From Anadara kagoshimensis (lineage: Eukaryota > Mollusca > Bivalvia > Arcoida > Arcidae), in NCBI GenBank assembly GCA_021292105.1, contig CM037862.1:1124501-1188500 (forward strand): a stretch of 64,000 nt of DNA, read 5' to 3'. Below the pieces are notes generated by a model. It ran no database searches, was not told the origin of the DNA, and saw only the letters and a list, made by a program, of their open reading frames with translations. A program made the translations under genes and the position numbers. Below, piece after piece: positions 62,938-64,000 of the stretch (its first letter is position 1; every line of letters begins with the position of its first letter).

Positions 62938-63432
62938 TACGGACCGCAGTGAGCGAGTGGTTAACACTCGTAGGTTCAGTTGTTAAAAATCACATGAATT
63001 GATTAGTCGAAATTTGAATCATAAAACTATCACTTTAAAATGTTATTTTGATTTTTATTGATGTTTTAAATTTTTTTGTTAATCATAGATTAAACTAAGA
63101 AAGCTTCGAACAACTGGGTCCAGGGTAACTGTGAGTTCGACTCCGGTAGAACGTAACTGAAAATATTGTTTGCTTTGGGCTGCTGGTTGAATCGGGCCTC
63201 AGTCGTCTTTTACGTTTGTCTATGACATTGCGGTGGAAGCGTTGAGGTCGCCATAAGTGCGCACTAGTACAAACAGATCATAACATACTTGCACAAAACT
63301 CGCACACCATTTGAACTTGTGTTTAGGTTAATCATCGAGATTAATAAGAAATTAAAAATCGTCGTCTCGTTGCAAATATCTATACAAATTACCGATGCGA
63401 CGTAAGGCAACATTAAAACACCCAACCAATCC
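62938..63432 (+). mobile_element. Diverged SINE, family A, with an insertion in the head
   Basis: The head GAGCGAGTGGTTAACACTCG is separated from GAGTTCGACTCCGGTAGAAC by about 110 bases of AT-rich insert. The body has GCGCACTAGTACAAACAGAT and the tail TTAATCATCGAGATTAATAA ... TAAGGCAACATTAAAACACC. Clearly the same family as 51953-52325, but older. Confidence 0.65.
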
Positions 63433-64000
63433 ATCGTAGTATTATGAATTTACCATTTTCTTATTAAGAATTATCCGATATGTATTTCTACAATTATTTA
63501 CAACAATAACAAAAATTGAATTGAATTCTCTTTGTTAAAAAAAATCTTTGAAATTTTTCCAGTATTAATGCTTACAAACTTTTTGTATTACATAAGATCC
63601 AGGGCAAAGTACTGGTATGAAAAATTCACACGAAGAAACTACATGTAATTTTATTAAGAAGAAAAAACCCCAAAGTTGGTAAAGGCCTAGGGTTCACTAA
63701 CATGACTAACGAAATAAGAAGTGGGGTTCCATATGAATTTTTCTTCATAAATCATCGTTTTGCTTTTCATTTTAATTTGACAATAACTCTGTGTACATTG
63801 TATTTTTATCCCATTATATTGTGTTGTGCACCAGTTTTATAATGTTACATGTACATCTGTTAAGAATGGCTTTTAATATAAGTTTAATGTAGAATTGTTT
63901 TATGTATTTTAAATGTTGTAAAAGGCGAGACGTATAAATAAAATGGGACATTGCCCGTTCGATATCAAAATCAAAATTATTAGCACTGTACTGATCATGA
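63433..64000. other. Spacer at the window edge
   Basis: No supported gene. AT-rich, with a possible polyadenylation-like AATAAAATGGGA near 63936 on the plus strand. Confidence 0.45.

Overview
The window looks like genomic DNA from a metazoan, most likely a lophotrochozoan and probably a mollusc. It is AT-rich and intron-rich with GT..AG introns. It carries animal-only genes (BRK1, an RD3 family gene, a CLCA family gene) and many tRNA-headed SINEs, MITEs and minisatellites of the sort common in molluscan genomes. The taxon is inferred; the animal gene families are seen directly.

Layout. (1) 238-11018, plus strand: the 3' ten exons of a gene for a protein with an FN3-like and a thioredoxin-like domain; its 5' end lies outside the window. 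A complete pogo-type DNA transposon (3428-5958) with an intact-looking two-exon transposase sits antisense in one of its introns. (2) 11194-16649: convergent spacer holding 3' UTRs, a MITE-like block and two antisense SINEs. (3) 16650-18801, minus strand: BRK1 in three coding exons, encoding a 77-residue WAVE complex subunit. (4) 19874-20488, plus strand: an RD3-like gene with one coding exon, head-to-head with BRK1. (5) 20489-27309: long spacer with two minisatellites, three MITEs and one SINE. (6) 27310-48527, minus strand: a complete CLCA-family gene in 13 coding exons (980 residues), with signal peptide, HEWGH metallopeptidase motif, VWA domain with MIDAS, a C-terminal membrane helix and a basic tail. 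(7) 48528-64000: no convincing conserved gene. It holds two large transposons with clean ends (49482-53428 with TSD ATCT; 57024-61045 with TSD TTTA), nested SINEs, tRNA-like sequences, microsatellites and a possible distant minus-strand promoter near 62.4 kb.

The most unusual features are in or near the CLCA gene. Eight tandem copies of about 105 bp span the intron 10/exon 11 border, so each carries a splice acceptor plus exon start. A 1.6-kb 39/93-bp satellite occupies the next intron. A 2.65-kb foldback element with arms of about 0.6 kb, packed with TATATGTAGTAAC-like motifs, lies in intron 2. In the first gene a 12-nt microexon is predicted from phase and splice sites.

All gene models were spliced by eye from splice-site consensus, reading phase and remembered family alignments. 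In every model the exon phases add up exactly.
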